A stretch of DNA of 64,000 nt, from positions 1,612,001-1,676,000 of the forward strand of contig NZ_JAOBTQ010000001.1 of assembly GCF_033366695.1 (NCBI RefSeq), read 5' to 3'. This document shows, piece by piece, positions 26,240 to 34,284 of the stretch (the first letter of the stretch is position 1; each line of letters opens with the position of its first letter). Source of the DNA: Streptomyces sp. SCL15-4 (GTDB lineage: Bacteria; Actinomycetota; Actinomycetes; Streptomycetales; Streptomycetaceae). The notes under the pieces are model-generated. The model had not been told where the DNA came from and searched no databases. It saw nothing but the letters and a program-made list of their open reading frames with translations. Position numbers and translations under genes: made by a program.

Positions 26240-26578
26240 TCATCCCTTCTTGGTGTCCAGCGCGCGCTGCAACTGCTCCTTGTTCATGTGCGAACGGCCT
26301 TCGATGCCGCGCTGCCTGGCCTCGTTGTACAACTGGTCGCGGGTCGGACCGTGCGAGCCGGCCCGGTTTCCGGACCGCTGACCGCCCCGCTTGCCGGACG
26401 ACATGTCCTGGGTGGAGGTGCGGCTGGCGATCTTGGACTCGCCGGAGCGGGCGCGTTCCTTGTTCACCGTCCGCGCGGCGATCTCCTCGGCGCGCCCGGT
26501 GCTCTCGCCACGGTCCTGCGCGCTCTTCTTGATGTGCTCGTACTGACGCTCACGCTTGGGGCTGGAACCGGCTGGCAT
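26240..26578 (-). CDS. Small basic protein, plasmid-stabilisation-protein-like
   Basis: A 112-residue highly charged, Gln/Arg/Lys-rich protein. Its N-terminus (MPAGSSPKRERQYEHIKKS) and its C-terminal TRDQLYNEARQRGIEGRSHM-type Rho_N/SAP-like helix pair resemble actinobacterial proteins annotated as plasmid stabilisation proteins. The C-terminal module probably binds nucleic acid; no toxin partner is adjacent, so that common name should not be taken as function. The ATG at 26578 follows AAGGAAAGGAG, a very strong site. Confidence 0.75.
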   Translation of the reverse strand: MPAGSSPKRERQYEHIKKSAQDRGESTGRAEEIAARTVNKERARSGESKIASRTSTQDMSSGKRGGQRSGNRAGSHGPTRDQLYNEARQRGIEGRSHMNKEQLQRALDTKKG

Positions 26579-26870
26579 GATCGCTCCTTTCCTTCACGGC
26601 GGGATACGGGTACCCGCCTCGCGCGCGCTCACGTCACCGGACCGGCCGGTGGCGACGGCCGCCCCGGCCCGCGCGAGGCCGGCCCGCTGCCCCGGGCCCG
26701 TCCGGAGCCGGGCGCACGCCGGTGCCACGAGCCGTGCGCCCGCGTGCATGAACGCGGTGACCGAGGTCACTCGGTCCGGGTGTGCACGCACCGGCCGTTT
26801 CCGTCGTCTCTCCCAGTGCCGGGTGTGGGCGCATCCGGGCGCAGTCCAGCCGTCACGAGGGAGCAAGGCG

Positions 26871-27287
26871 TTGTCCACCGTCATCGAGCAGCCGGTAGAG
26901 GCCCGTCTCGTCGCCGCCGCACCGCGCATGCCGAGCATTCCCGCGACGTTGCGCTACGACCGGCGCGACCCGTTCGCGGTCCGCATGACCTTTCCGGCGC
27001 CGGCCACCCTGGAGGGTGTCGAGGTGTGCTGGACCTTCTCCCGTGAGCTGCTGACGGCCGGTCTCGAAGGGCCCGAGGGCCAGGGCGACGTCCGGGTGCG
27101 GCCGTACGGGTACGACCGCACGGTGCTGGAGTTCCACGCCCCGGAGGGCACCGCGATCGTGCATGTGCGTTCGGGCGAGATACGGCGGTTCCTCGAGGCG
27201 GCGGACGCACTGGTCCCCGCCGGCCGGGAGCACCTCCAGCTCGACCTGGACCACGGTCTCGCCGAGCTGATGCGGGACGCCTGCTGA
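26871..27287 (+). CDS. SsgA-like sporulation and cell division protein (SsgD type)
   Basis: A 138-residue member of the SsgA-like (SALP) family, found only in morphologically complex actinomycetes, where members control septum placement and spore wall assembly. The N-terminus STVIEQPVEARLVAA and the central SIPATLRYDRRDPFAVRMTF and VCWTFSRELLTAGL blocks are diagnostic, as is the C-terminal LDHGLAELM. It resembles SsgD most closely, from memory of that sequence. The TTG at 26871 is chosen since GAGGGAG lies 7-13 bases upstream and the protein then begins exactly at the family start. Confidence 0.85.
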   Translation: MSTVIEQPVEARLVAAAPRMPSIPATLRYDRRDPFAVRMTFPAPATLEGVEVCWTFSRELLTAGLEGPEGQGDVRVRPYGYDRTVLEFHAPEGTAIVHVRSGEIRRFLEAADALVPAGREHLQLDLDHGLAELMRDAC

Positions 27288-27336
27288 GCGCCACGCGCGC
27301 GTGAGGAGCGCCTCCGGGAGCCTCGGTCAAAACGCG

Positions 27337-27365
27337 TTGACACCTTTTCCGGCCTCTCCTACGGT
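27337..27365 (+). promoter_or_regulatory. Vegetative-type promoter before the second ABC-F gene
   Basis: TTGACA (27337-27342), a 17-base spacer and TACGGT (27360-27365) make a near-consensus principal sigma-factor promoter, rare in quality for this genome. It lies about 230 bases upstream of the ABC-F start. Confidence 0.6.
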
Positions 27366-27391
27366 GTACAGCGGTTCTGTTGCCGCCGATC

Positions 27392-27454
27392 GGAGAAGGC
27401 CGTTGCTCGTCTGAGGTCCTGAGACACCGCGTCGCACCGGTGAGGTGTGCGCGG
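27392..27454 (+). promoter_or_regulatory. Leader with three-codon open frame and hairpin (candidate attenuator)
   Basis: GGAGAAGG (27392-27399) precedes TTG-CTC-GTC-TGA (27403-27414), a possible Met-Leu-Val mini-peptide. A hairpin with arms 27427-27438 and 27444-27454 follows directly. The 142 bases after it before the ABC-F start contain a further small stem (CTCGG/CCGAG) and pyrimidine-rich runs but no gene. Confidence 0.4.
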
Positions 27455-27595
27455 CGTACGACGACCTCGGCGTCCGAGCCGTCCCCCAGGCAGGCCCCTT
27501 CTCTCCGCGGCCCTTCCTGCCCGGCCCTTCGGTTTCCCGCCTCGCGGTGTCTCGCTACGCGTCCACCCGAACGCCCCCACCCTTGCGAGGCGCCC

Positions 27596-29221
27596 ATGTC
27601 CGCTTCCCTCACCTGTACCTCCCTGTCCTTCGCCTGGCCCGACGGCACCGTCGTCTTCGACGGCCTGGACATCGCCTTCGGTCCCGGCCGGACCGGGCTC
27701 GTCGGCGTCAACGGATCGGGGAAGTCCACCCTGCTCAGGCTGCTGGCCGGGGAACTCGTCCCGGCCGACGGCACCGTCAGGACGACCGGCGAGATCGGCT
27801 ACCTCCCGCAGAACGTCACCCTCGACACCGCGCTCCGCGTCGACCAGGCCCTCGGCATCGCCGAGCGGCGGGCCGCCCTGCACGCCATCGAGGCGGGCGA
27901 CGTGGCCGAGCAGCACTTCGAGACCGTCGGCGACGACTGGGACGTCGAGGAGCGCGCCCTGGCCACCCTCGGCGAACTCGGCCTCGGCCACATCGGCCTG
28001 GACCGGACCGTCGGCGAGGTGTCCGGCGGCGAGTCGGTGCTGCTGCGGCTCGCCGCGCTGCTGCTGCGCCGCCCCGGCATCCTGCTGCTCGACGAACCCA
28101 CCAACAACCTCGACCTGTACGCGCGCCGGCGCCTGTGCCAGGCCGTCGCCGCCTGGCCGGGCATCCTGGTCGTGGTCAGCCACGACCGGGAGCTGCTGGA
28201 CCTGGTCGACCAGATCGCGGACCTGCGCGCGGGCGAGGTCACCTGGTACGGCGGCAACTTCTCGGCCTACGAGGAGGCACTGGCCGTGGAGCAGGAGGCG
28301 GCCGAACGCATGGTGCGCGTCGCCGAGGCCGATGTGCGCAAGCAGAAGCGGGAACTGGCCGACGCCCGGATGAAACTGGCCCGCCGCAAGCGGTACGGCC
28401 AGAAGATGTGGGACTCCAAGCGCGAACCGAAGATCGTCATGGGTGCGCGCAAACGCGCCGCCCAGGAGTCCGCCGGCAAGCACCGCATCCTGCACGAGGA
28501 GCGGCTCGCCGGGGCCAGGGAACGGCTGGACGAGGCGGTGGAGGCGGTACGGGACGACGACGAGATCCGCGTCGAGCTGCCGTACACGGCCGTGCCGCCC
28601 GGCCGTCAGGTGCTCACCCTGGAGAACCTGGAGACGGCCTGCCACGCGCGCGTGCCGGGCATCCTCGATCTGCGCGGCCCGGAGCGGATCGCGCTCGTCG
28701 GCCGCAACGGTTCCGGCAAGACGACGCTGCTGCGGACCGTCGCCGGCCGGCTGGCGCCGCTGGCCGGCACGGTGACGGCGCACGTTCCGCTCCGGTTCCT
28801 GCCGCAGCGGCTGGACGTGCTGGACGACGGCCTGTCGGTGGCGGAGAACGTGGCCAGGTTCGCGCCGGACGCCACCAACAACCGGATCCGGGCCCGTCTC
28901 GCCCGCTTCCTGTTCCGTGGCGCCCGGGCCGATCAGAAGGCGGCCACGCTCTCGGGCGGCGAGCGTTTCCGGGCGGCCCTGGCCGCGCTGCTGCTCGCCG
29001 AGCCCGCGCCGCAGCTGCTGCTGCTCGACGAGCCGACGAACAACCTCGACATGGCCAGCGTCCGGCAGCTGACCCAGGCCCTGGAGTCGTACGAGGGCGC
29101 GCTGCTGGTCGCCAGTCACGACCTGCCGTTCCTGGAGTCGATCGGGATCACACGGTGGCTGCTGATGGAGGAAGGGAGGCTGACGGAGACGACACCACAG
29201 TCCCTCACGGAACCGCCGTGA
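27596..29221 (+). CDS. ABC-F family ATPase with long leader
   Basis: A 541-residue soluble tandem ABC ATPase. Walker A sites are GVNGSGKST (residues 37-45) and GRNGSGKTT (about residue 368). Signatures are VSGGESVLLRLAALL and LSGGERFRAALAALL, and both Walker B regions read DEPTNNLD. The linker is Arg/Lys-rich (RKQKRELADARMKLARRKRY). The domain plan is that of ribosome-acting ABC-F proteins, some of which protect against macrolides, lincosamides or streptogramins. The ATG at 27596 has no strong ribosome site in the bases just before it (GCGAGGCGCCC), which fits translational or attenuation control from the leader. The gene is not closely related to the ABC-F gene at 7.6 kb, judged by different linkers. 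Confidence 0.9.
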   Translation: MSASLTCTSLSFAWPDGTVVFDGLDIAFGPGRTGLVGVNGSGKSTLLRLLAGELVPADGTVRTTGEIGYLPQNVTLDTALRVDQALGIAERRAALHAIEAGDVAEQHFETVGDDWDVEERALATLGELGLGHIGLDRTVGEVSGGESVLLRLAALLLRRPGILLLDEPTNNLDLYARRRLCQAVAAWPGILVVVSHDRELLDLVDQIADLRAGEVTWYGGNFSAYEEALAVEQEAAERMVRVAEADVRKQKRELADARMKLARRKRYGQKMWDSKREPKIVMGARKRAAQESAGKHRILHEERLAGARERLDEAVEAVRDDDEIRVELPYTAVPPGRQVLTLENLETACHARVPGILDLRGPERIALVGRNGSGKTTLLRTVAGRLAPLAGTVTAHVPLRFLPQRLDVLDDGLSVAENVARFAPDATNNRIRARLARFLFRGARADQKAATLSGGERFRAALAALLLAEPAPQLLLLDEPTNNLDMASVRQLTQALESYEGALLVASHDLPFLESIGITRWLLMEEGRLTETTPQSLTEPP

Positions 29222-29236
29222 CCGACCACCCGGCTT

Positions 29237-29259
29237 GGGCCGACGGCCGGGCTCGGCCC
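29237..29259 (+). terminator. Candidate terminator after the ABC-F gene
   Basis: A 7-bp perfect inverted repeat (29237-29243 and 29253-29259), 16 bases after the stop, in a GC-rich stretch. Confidence 0.4.
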
Positions 29260-29388
29260 GACAGCCAACCTCGGCCCGGTGGGCGGGTTTGGCCGTGGGC
29301 GGAGGGGGTTGCATGATGACGGACCGGCGCCGGGTGAGCGGCGCCGGCCCACCGTGCCCTCCGCACCGACTGATACGAAAGGCCCGTC

Positions 29389-30165
29389 GTGCCCAGCAAG
29401 AAGGCCCTCGTCCGCCGCCCCAGCCCCCGCCTCGCCGACGGCCTGGTGACGCACGTCGCGCGGGAGCAGGTCGACGTGGGGCTCGCCGTCGAGCAGTGGG
29501 AGGCCTATGTGGCGGCCCTGCGCGCGCACGGCTGGGAGACGGTCGAGGTCGAACCGGCCGACGACTGCCCGGACTCGGTGTTCGTCGAGGACACCGTCGT
29601 CATGTTCCGGAACGTCGCGCTGATCACCCGCCCGGGCGCCGCCGTCCGGCGCGCGGAGACCGCCGGCGTGGAGGAGGCCGTGGCGAGCCTCGGCTGCTCG
29701 GTGAACTGGATCTGGGACCCGGGCACGCTGGACGGCGGTGACGTCCTCAAGGTCGGCGACACCGTGTACGTCGGCCGGAGCGGGCGCACCAACGCGGCCG
29801 GTGTGCAGCAGGTGCGGGCGGCCTTCGAGCCGCTGGGCGCCCGCGTGGTGGCCGTACCGGTGAGCAAGGTGCTGCACCTGAAGTCGGCGGTGACCGCGCT
29901 GCCCGACGGCACGGTGATCGGGCACATCCCGCGAGTGGACCGGCCGTCGCTGTTCCCGAACTTCCTGTCGGTGCCGGAGGAGTCCGGAGCGCATGTGGTG
30001 CTGCTGGGCGGCGGCAAGCTGCTGATGGCCGCGAGCGCGCCGCGGACGGCGGAGCTGCTGAGCGATCTCGGCCACGACGTGGTGACGGTCGACATCAGCG
30101 AGTTCGAGAAGCTGGAGGGCTGTGTGACCTGTCTCTCCGTACGCCTGCGGGAGTTGTACACCTGA
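29389..30165 (+). CDS. ddaH: Dimethylargininase (N(G),N(G)-dimethylarginine dimethylaminohydrolase)
   Basis: A 258-residue amidinotransferase-fold enzyme hydrolysing methylated arginines to citrulline and methylamines. His163 (VLHLKSAVTAL) and the nucleophile Cys248 in EGCVTCLSVRL are in the expected places. DSVFVEDTVVMF, which carries the acidic substrate-binding residues, and TLDGGDVLKVG complete the pattern. The GTG at 29389 is behind AAAGG. An arginine deiminase-like citrullinating role on another substrate cannot be excluded. It is monocistronic. Confidence 0.9.
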   Translation: MPSKKALVRRPSPRLADGLVTHVAREQVDVGLAVEQWEAYVAALRAHGWETVEVEPADDCPDSVFVEDTVVMFRNVALITRPGAAVRRAETAGVEEAVASLGCSVNWIWDPGTLDGGDVLKVGDTVYVGRSGRTNAAGVQQVRAAFEPLGARVVAVPVSKVLHLKSAVTALPDGTVIGHIPRVDRPSLFPNFLSVPEESGAHVVLLGGGKLLMAASAPRTAELLSDLGHDVVTVDISEFEKLEGCVTCLSVRLRELYT

Positions 30166-30276
30166 TCGGGTGACGACGCCGCCGCGGCGACCCCGGGACC
30201 TGCGGATCCAGGGCCCGCCCGGCCTGCGGAGAAGCCGGGGAGGGTGGGCTGATCAGCGGGTTCTTTACCGCCGTCT

Positions 30277-30327
30277 TAACCTACGGCTTCGTAACCTACG
30301 GGTTCGTAGCCTACGATTTCGTAGGTT
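30277..30327 (+). promoter_or_regulatory. Triple 15-bp operator-like repeat before the desaturase
   Basis: Three head-to-tail 15-bp units begin at 30277, 30292 and 30307, followed by a partial fourth (TAGGTT). Each unit holds CCTACG-N2-TTCGTA, itself nearly palindromic. The third is a perfect inverted repeat CCTACGA-TT-TCGTAGG. The whole block is bounded by AACCTACG and CGTAGGTT. This has the look of stacked sites for a TetR-type regulator. Confidence 0.65.
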
Positions 30328-30392
30328 CCCGGCACCGCTCGCCGGGCCGTCCCCTTTACCCGCCCCTTGTCCGGCGACCCCCTGGAGTTCCT

Positions 30393-31367
30393 GTGACGAT
30401 CACTTCCCCTCACCTCGGCAGCCCGTCCGTCTGGACCGACGCGCGGCTCCTGTACGCACTGGAGGAAGTGGTCGAGAACGAATTGAACCGGCATCTGAAG
30501 GTCGCCAAGGACTGGATGCCGCACGAGTACGTGCCGTGGAGCGACGCCCGTAACTTCCCGGGTCTGTTCGAGGACGGGGAGGCCTGGGAGAAGGGCCAGT
30601 CGAAGGTCACGGAGGTCGGCCGGATCGCCCTCGTGGTCAACCTGCTCACCGAGGACAACCTGCCGAGCTACCACCACGAGATCGCCACGCTGTTCGGCCG
30701 CGACGGCGCCTGGGGCACCTGGGTGCACCGCTGGACGGCCGAGGAGGGCCGGCACGGCATCGTGATGCGCGACTATCTGCTGGCGTCGCGCGCGGTGGAC
30801 CCGGACCAGCTGGAGCGCTTCCGCATGGCGCACATGAGCGAGGGCTTCGAGTCCGACAACGGGCACTCGATGCTGCACTCGATCGCCTACGTCGCGTTCC
30901 AGGAGCTGGCCACGCGGATCTCGCACCGCAACACCGGGCACCAGTCCGGCGACCCGGTCTGCGACCGCATGCTGGCCCGCATCGCGACCGACGAGAACCT
31001 GCACATGGTGTTCTACCGCAACCTGCTCAAGGCCGCCTTCGAGCTCGCCCCCGACCCGACCATGGAGGCGGTCCGGGACGTCGTGGTGAACTTCCGCATG
31101 CCCGGCCACAGCATTCCCGGCTTCGAGCGGGCCGCCGCGCAGATGGCGATCGGCGAGGTCTACAACCTGCGCATCCACCACGACGACGTGCTGCAGCCGG
31201 TGCTGCGCTTCCTGAAGGTCATGGAGATCGACGGCCTCGGCCCCGCGGGACTGCGGGCGCAGGAGGAACTCGGCATGTTCCTGGGCGGGCTGAACGCGGA
31301 GGCTTCGAAGTTCGACGAGAAGCTGGCCGCGCGCAAGGCCCGGATGGCGGCGCGCGCCGCGGGCTGA
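30393..31367 (+). CDS. Acyl-ACP desaturase (soluble fatty-acid desaturase)
   Basis: A 324-residue non-membrane di-iron desaturase that would introduce a double bond into acyl-ACP or acyl-CoA chains using O2 and ferredoxin. The di-iron ligands lie in EEVVENELNRHL, the paired TAEEGRHGIVMRDYL helix and TDENLHMVFYRN. The C-terminal DGLGPAGLRAQEELG is typical of the actinobacterial DesA branch. The GTG at 30393 has CTGGAG upstream. The 15-bp triple repeat directly before it, with 65 bases between, implies control by a repressor responsive to fatty acids, which is an inference. Confidence 0.92.
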   Translation: MTITSPHLGSPSVWTDARLLYALEEVVENELNRHLKVAKDWMPHEYVPWSDARNFPGLFEDGEAWEKGQSKVTEVGRIALVVNLLTEDNLPSYHHEIATLFGRDGAWGTWVHRWTAEEGRHGIVMRDYLLASRAVDPDQLERFRMAHMSEGFESDNGHSMLHSIAYVAFQELATRISHRNTGHQSGDPVCDRMLARIATDENLHMVFYRNLLKAAFELAPDPTMEAVRDVVVNFRMPGHSIPGFERAAAQMAIGEVYNLRIHHDDVLQPVLRFLKVMEIDGLGPAGLRAQEELGMFLGGLNAEASKFDEKLAARKARMAARAAG

Positions 31368-31394
31368 CGGCCCGCGCGCGCAGGCCGGACCGGG

Positions 31395-31640
31395 TCAGCG
31401 GGCGGTGCGCCGGAGGGCGAGGCGTTCCTTCTCCGACAGGCCGCCCCAGACACCGAACCGCTCGTCGTGGGCGAGCGCGTACTGCAGACAGGCCGGGCGC
31501 AGCTCGCACAGTGCGCAGATGCGCTTCGCCTCGCGCACCGAGCTGCCGGGCTCGGGGAAGAAGAAGTCCGGCCCGGTCTGTGCGCACAGGGCCTGTGCCT
31601 GCCAGGTTTCGTCGGCCGGGGTCATGGTGTCGAAGTGCAT
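31395..31640 (-). CDS. WhiB-like iron-sulphur regulator
   Basis: An 81-residue WhiB-family protein, found only in actinobacteria. These bind a [4Fe-4S] cluster and act with sigma factors on transcription in development and stress responses. The four cluster Cys are at 19, 42, 45 and 51 (ICALCELRPAC), followed by the GVWGG turn at 63-67 and the basic C-terminus LALRRTAR. The ATG at 31640 is preferred. A second ATG at 31625 would still keep all the Cys but has no ribosome site. The gene converges on the desaturase gene, 27 bases apart. Confidence 0.93.
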   Translation of the reverse strand: MHFDTMTPADETWQAQALCAQTGPDFFFPEPGSSVREAKRICALCELRPACLQYALAHDERFGVWGGLSEKERLALRRTAR

Positions 31641-31814
31641 GGCCAGAAGCCTGCCCGGGACAGAAAAACGTTCGATCAACGCCGGCTCAACGACGGGCCC
31701 GGGGCCGCCGGCCGCCCCGATCATGTCTCCTCGGTCCCGACGCGCGCACGGCGGCGCGCGGAGCCGGCGCGAAAACCCGGGGACCCGGGGAACCCGGGGA
31801 AGGGTGCGGGCGGC

Positions 31815-32891
31815 TCACGCGGAGGCGCGGCGTACCAGGGTCGTCGGCAGGATCACGCTCCTGCCCGCCGTGCCCGGGACGCCGGCCGTCGTACGCTCCC
31901 GGTCCCGGACCTCGGACAGGCCCTCCAGCAGCAGGCGGGCCATCAGCCGGCCCATTCCCTCGATGTCCTGACGTACCGTCGTCAGCGGCGGATCGGTCTG
32001 CTCGGCGACCGGCGCCATGTCGTCGAAGCCGGCCACCGCCACGTCCTCGGGCACACGTCTGCCGCGCTCGCGCAGCACCCGCAGGGCACCGAGCGCGGTG
32101 AGGTCGTTGGCCGCGAACACGGCGTCGACGTCCGGGCAGCGGTCGAGGAGTTCGCGCATCGCCCGTTCACCGCCGGCCGGGGTGAAGTCGCTCTCCACGA
32201 CCAGCCGGGGATCGCCGGCGCCGGGCACGTCGGCGACGGCGTCCCGGTAGCCGTCGAGCCGGTCCACCGCCGACGTCTGGTCCAGCGCCCCGGTCAAGTG
32301 GGCGACACGCCGGCGGCCGAGGTCCAGCAGATGCCGTACCGCCGCGCGGGCCCCGCCCCGGTTGTCGCAGTCGACGTACACCACGCCGGGGTCCTCCGTC
32401 CCGGGGCCGGTGCCCCAGTGCGGGCGCCCGCCGAACACGGTGGGCACGCCGGCGTCGCGTATGAGGCCGGGCAGCGGATCGTCCAGGTGCAGGGAGAAGA
32501 CGAGCGCGCCGTCGACATGGCCGCCGGCGAGATAGCGGGCCACGCGCGCGTGGTCGGCGCGTCCCTCGGTGAGCAGCAGCACCAGCTGGTTGTCGTGCGC
32601 GGTCAGCTCCTTGCTGATGCCGCGCAGCTGGAGCGCGAAGAAGGGATCGGCGAAGACCCGGGTCTCGGGTTCGGCGACGACGACCGCGACGGCGTCGTGG
32701 CGGCGGGTGACCAGGCTGCGCGCGGCCTGGTTGGGGACGTAGCCCAGCTCCTCCACGGCCCGCCGGACCCGCTCGGCCAGCGGCTCGCGGACCCCGTCGC
32801 CGCCGTTGACCACCCGGGACACCGTGGCCCGGGACACCCCGGCCCGCGCGGCCACGGCCTCCAGGGTGGGACGCGACACTGCCTCGGTCAC
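31815..32891 (-). CDS. LacI-family transcriptional regulator
   Basis: A 358-residue repressor with the N-terminal helix-turn-helix and hinge helix (LEAVAARAGVSRATVSRVVNG) and a periplasmic-binding-like sugar domain ending DMAPVAEQTDPPLTTVRQDI, which is the family's dimer and hinge-coupling segment. The start is the GTG at 32891. No sugar genes adjoin it, so its regulon and inducer are unknown. It is upstream of the WhiB-like gene on the same strand, but a 174-base gap containing a short GC repeat (31775-31800) separates them. Confidence 0.9.
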   Translation of the reverse strand: MTEAVSRPTLEAVAARAGVSRATVSRVVNGGDGVREPLAERVRRAVEELGYVPNQAARSLVTRRHDAVAVVVAEPETRVFADPFFALQLRGISKELTAHDNQLVLLLTEGRADHARVARYLAGGHVDGALVFSLHLDDPLPGLIRDAGVPTVFGGRPHWGTGPGTEDPGVVYVDCDNRGGARAAVRHLLDLGRRRVAHLTGALDQTSAVDRLDGYRDAVADVPGAGDPRLVVESDFTPAGGERAMRELLDRCPDVDAVFAANDLTALGALRVLRERGRRVPEDVAVAGFDDMAPVAEQTDPPLTTVRQDIEGMGRLMARLLLEGLSEVRDRERTTAGVPGTAGRSVILPTTLVRRASA

Positions 32892-33191
32892 TTCGGGACA
32901 CTCCTCGTCGGCGGCTGGCGCTCAGGATAGCCGCGCGGTGCCGCCCGGGCCGGTGCCGCGGCAGCCCGTCCGGGCGGCTCGGCCCAGCGGGCCGACCGCC
33001 GTCCCGGCACCCCGGCGCACCGCCTCCCGGTACGCGTACCAGGGCGGCCCGACCGGGGCGTACACCGGGCGCTGCCGTGCGGAAGTCCTCGCGCGGGACG
33101 GTGAGGCAGGCCGCCGGGTCCGGCGGCGCTGCCAGGTCGCTCCGGGCCGGCACACGGGTCGTCCCGCCGTTGTCCTCGGACGGGCGGGGGC
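32892..33191. other. Intergenic region between LacI gene and ligD-type polymerase gene
   Basis: Three hundred bases without a supported gene. It should hold the promoter of the lacI-type gene. A minus-strand frame at 32922-33155 reads a short PVYAPVGPPWYAYREAVRRG segment, but it has no clear ribosome site or relatives that I recognise. Confidence 0.4.
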
Positions 33192-34211
33192 TCAGTGCGG
33201 TGGTGCGCGGCGGGCGCGGCTCGGCTGGACGCGGGTGGGCTCGCCAGGCATCTTCGGGTACTCCGGCGGGTACGGCAGGTCGCCCAGGCCGTGGTCGTGT
33301 TCGTCCCGGCGGGCCAGTTCCAGCAGCGCGTCCAGGGAGTAGGCGTGGTCGTCCATGTCGGCGTGCACGTCGCCGAGTTCGGCGAACCGGGCCGGCATGG
33401 TGGCGAGGTCGAAGTCGCGGGGGTGGGCGACGCCCACCTCCTCCCAGCGCAGGGGCGCCGAGACGGGGGCGTGCGGGCGGGGACGCACCGAGTAGGCGGA
33501 GGCGATGGTGCGGTCCCGTGCCGTCTGGTTGTAGTCGAGGAAGATGCGGCGCCCGCGTTCCTCCTTCCACCACTTGATGGTGACGTGCTCGGGCATCCGG
33601 CGTTCCATCTCGCGGCCGACCGCGATCGCCGCGCGCCGCACCTGGGTGAAGGTCCAGCGGGGCTCGATGGGGACGAAGACGTGCAGGCCCCGGCCGCCGG
33701 AGGTCTTCGGCCAGCCGCGCAGCCCGCCGAACTCGTCCAGTACTGCGCGCAGTTCGCCGGCGGCGCGGACCGCGTCGTCGTAGTCGGTGCCGGGCTGCGG
33801 GTCGAGGTCGATGCGGAGTTCGTCGGGGTGGTCGACGTCGGCGGCGCGGACCGGCCAGGGGTGGAAGGTGAGGGTGCCGTACTGGGCGGCCCACACCACG
33901 GCGGCCTCCTCGGTGGGGCACATCTCGTCGGCGCTGCGCCCGCTGGGGAAGGTGATGTGGGCGGTCGGGATCCAGTCGGGCATGCTCTTGGGGGCCCGCT
34001 TCTGGTAGAACCACTCGCCGCCGACGCCGTCCGGGTAGCGCTCCAGGGTGGTGGGGCGCTCGCGCAGGGCGCGCAGGATGCCGGGGGCGACCGAGGCGTA
34101 GTAGCGGGCGAGGTCCAGCTTGGTGAAGCCCCGCTCCGGGAAGAACACCTTGTCCGGGCTGGACAGCCGTACGGTCCGGCCGCCCACCTCCAGTTCCACC
34201 GCATCGCCCAT
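33192..34211 (-). CDS. LigD-type DNA polymerase/primase domain protein
   Basis: A 339-residue archaeo-eukaryotic primase-superfamily polymerase, like the polymerase domain of bacterial LigD, which fills and extends ends in non-homologous end joining. LSSPDKVFFPERGFTKLDLA is the family start. The catalytic acids are in LRIDLDPQPG and GGRGLHVFVPI marks the nucleotide site. DYNQTARDRTIASAYSVRP is also typical. The ligase and nuclease domains of full LigD are absent. The ATG at 34211 is used. The frame extends to 34355 without support. It diverges from the ligase gene with 73 bases between, so the two parts of LigD are separate genes here. Confidence 0.93.
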   Translation of the reverse strand: MGDAVELEVGGRTVRLSSPDKVFFPERGFTKLDLARYYASVAPGILRALRERPTTLERYPDGVGGEWFYQKRAPKSMPDWIPTAHITFPSGRSADEMCPTEEAAVVWAAQYGTLTFHPWPVRAADVDHPDELRIDLDPQPGTDYDDAVRAAGELRAVLDEFGGLRGWPKTSGGRGLHVFVPIEPRWTFTQVRRAAIAVGREMERRMPEHVTIKWWKEERGRRIFLDYNQTARDRTIASAYSVRPRPHAPVSAPLRWEEVGVAHPRDFDLATMPARFAELGDVHADMDDHAYSLDALLELARRDEHDHGLGDLPYPPEYPKMPGEPTRVQPSRARRAPPH

Positions 34212-34241
34212 GCGGCCACCGTAGGCGCAGCCCGCACAGCG

Positions 34242-34270
34242 CGCATACCAGGCGAAGCCGTATGTATGCG
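34242..34270. promoter_or_regulatory. Inverted repeat in the shared polymerase/ligase promoter region
   Basis: CGCATAC (34242-34248) and GTATGCG (34264-34270) form a 7-bp inverted repeat with a 15-base spacer, in the 73-base gap between the divergent genes. It may coordinate the pair. Confidence 0.35.
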
Positions 34271-34284
34271 AGCAGAATCGGAAC

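Noticed and set aside
31775..31800. Tandem ACCCGGGG repeat upstream of the WhiB-like gene
   Set aside because: Only three short imperfect copies of a GC-rich word. Likely slippage without function.
32922..33155. 77-residue minus-strand frame between LacI and ligD-type genes
   Set aside because: No clear ribosome site, no motif that I recognise, and Arg-rich composition typical of chance frames.
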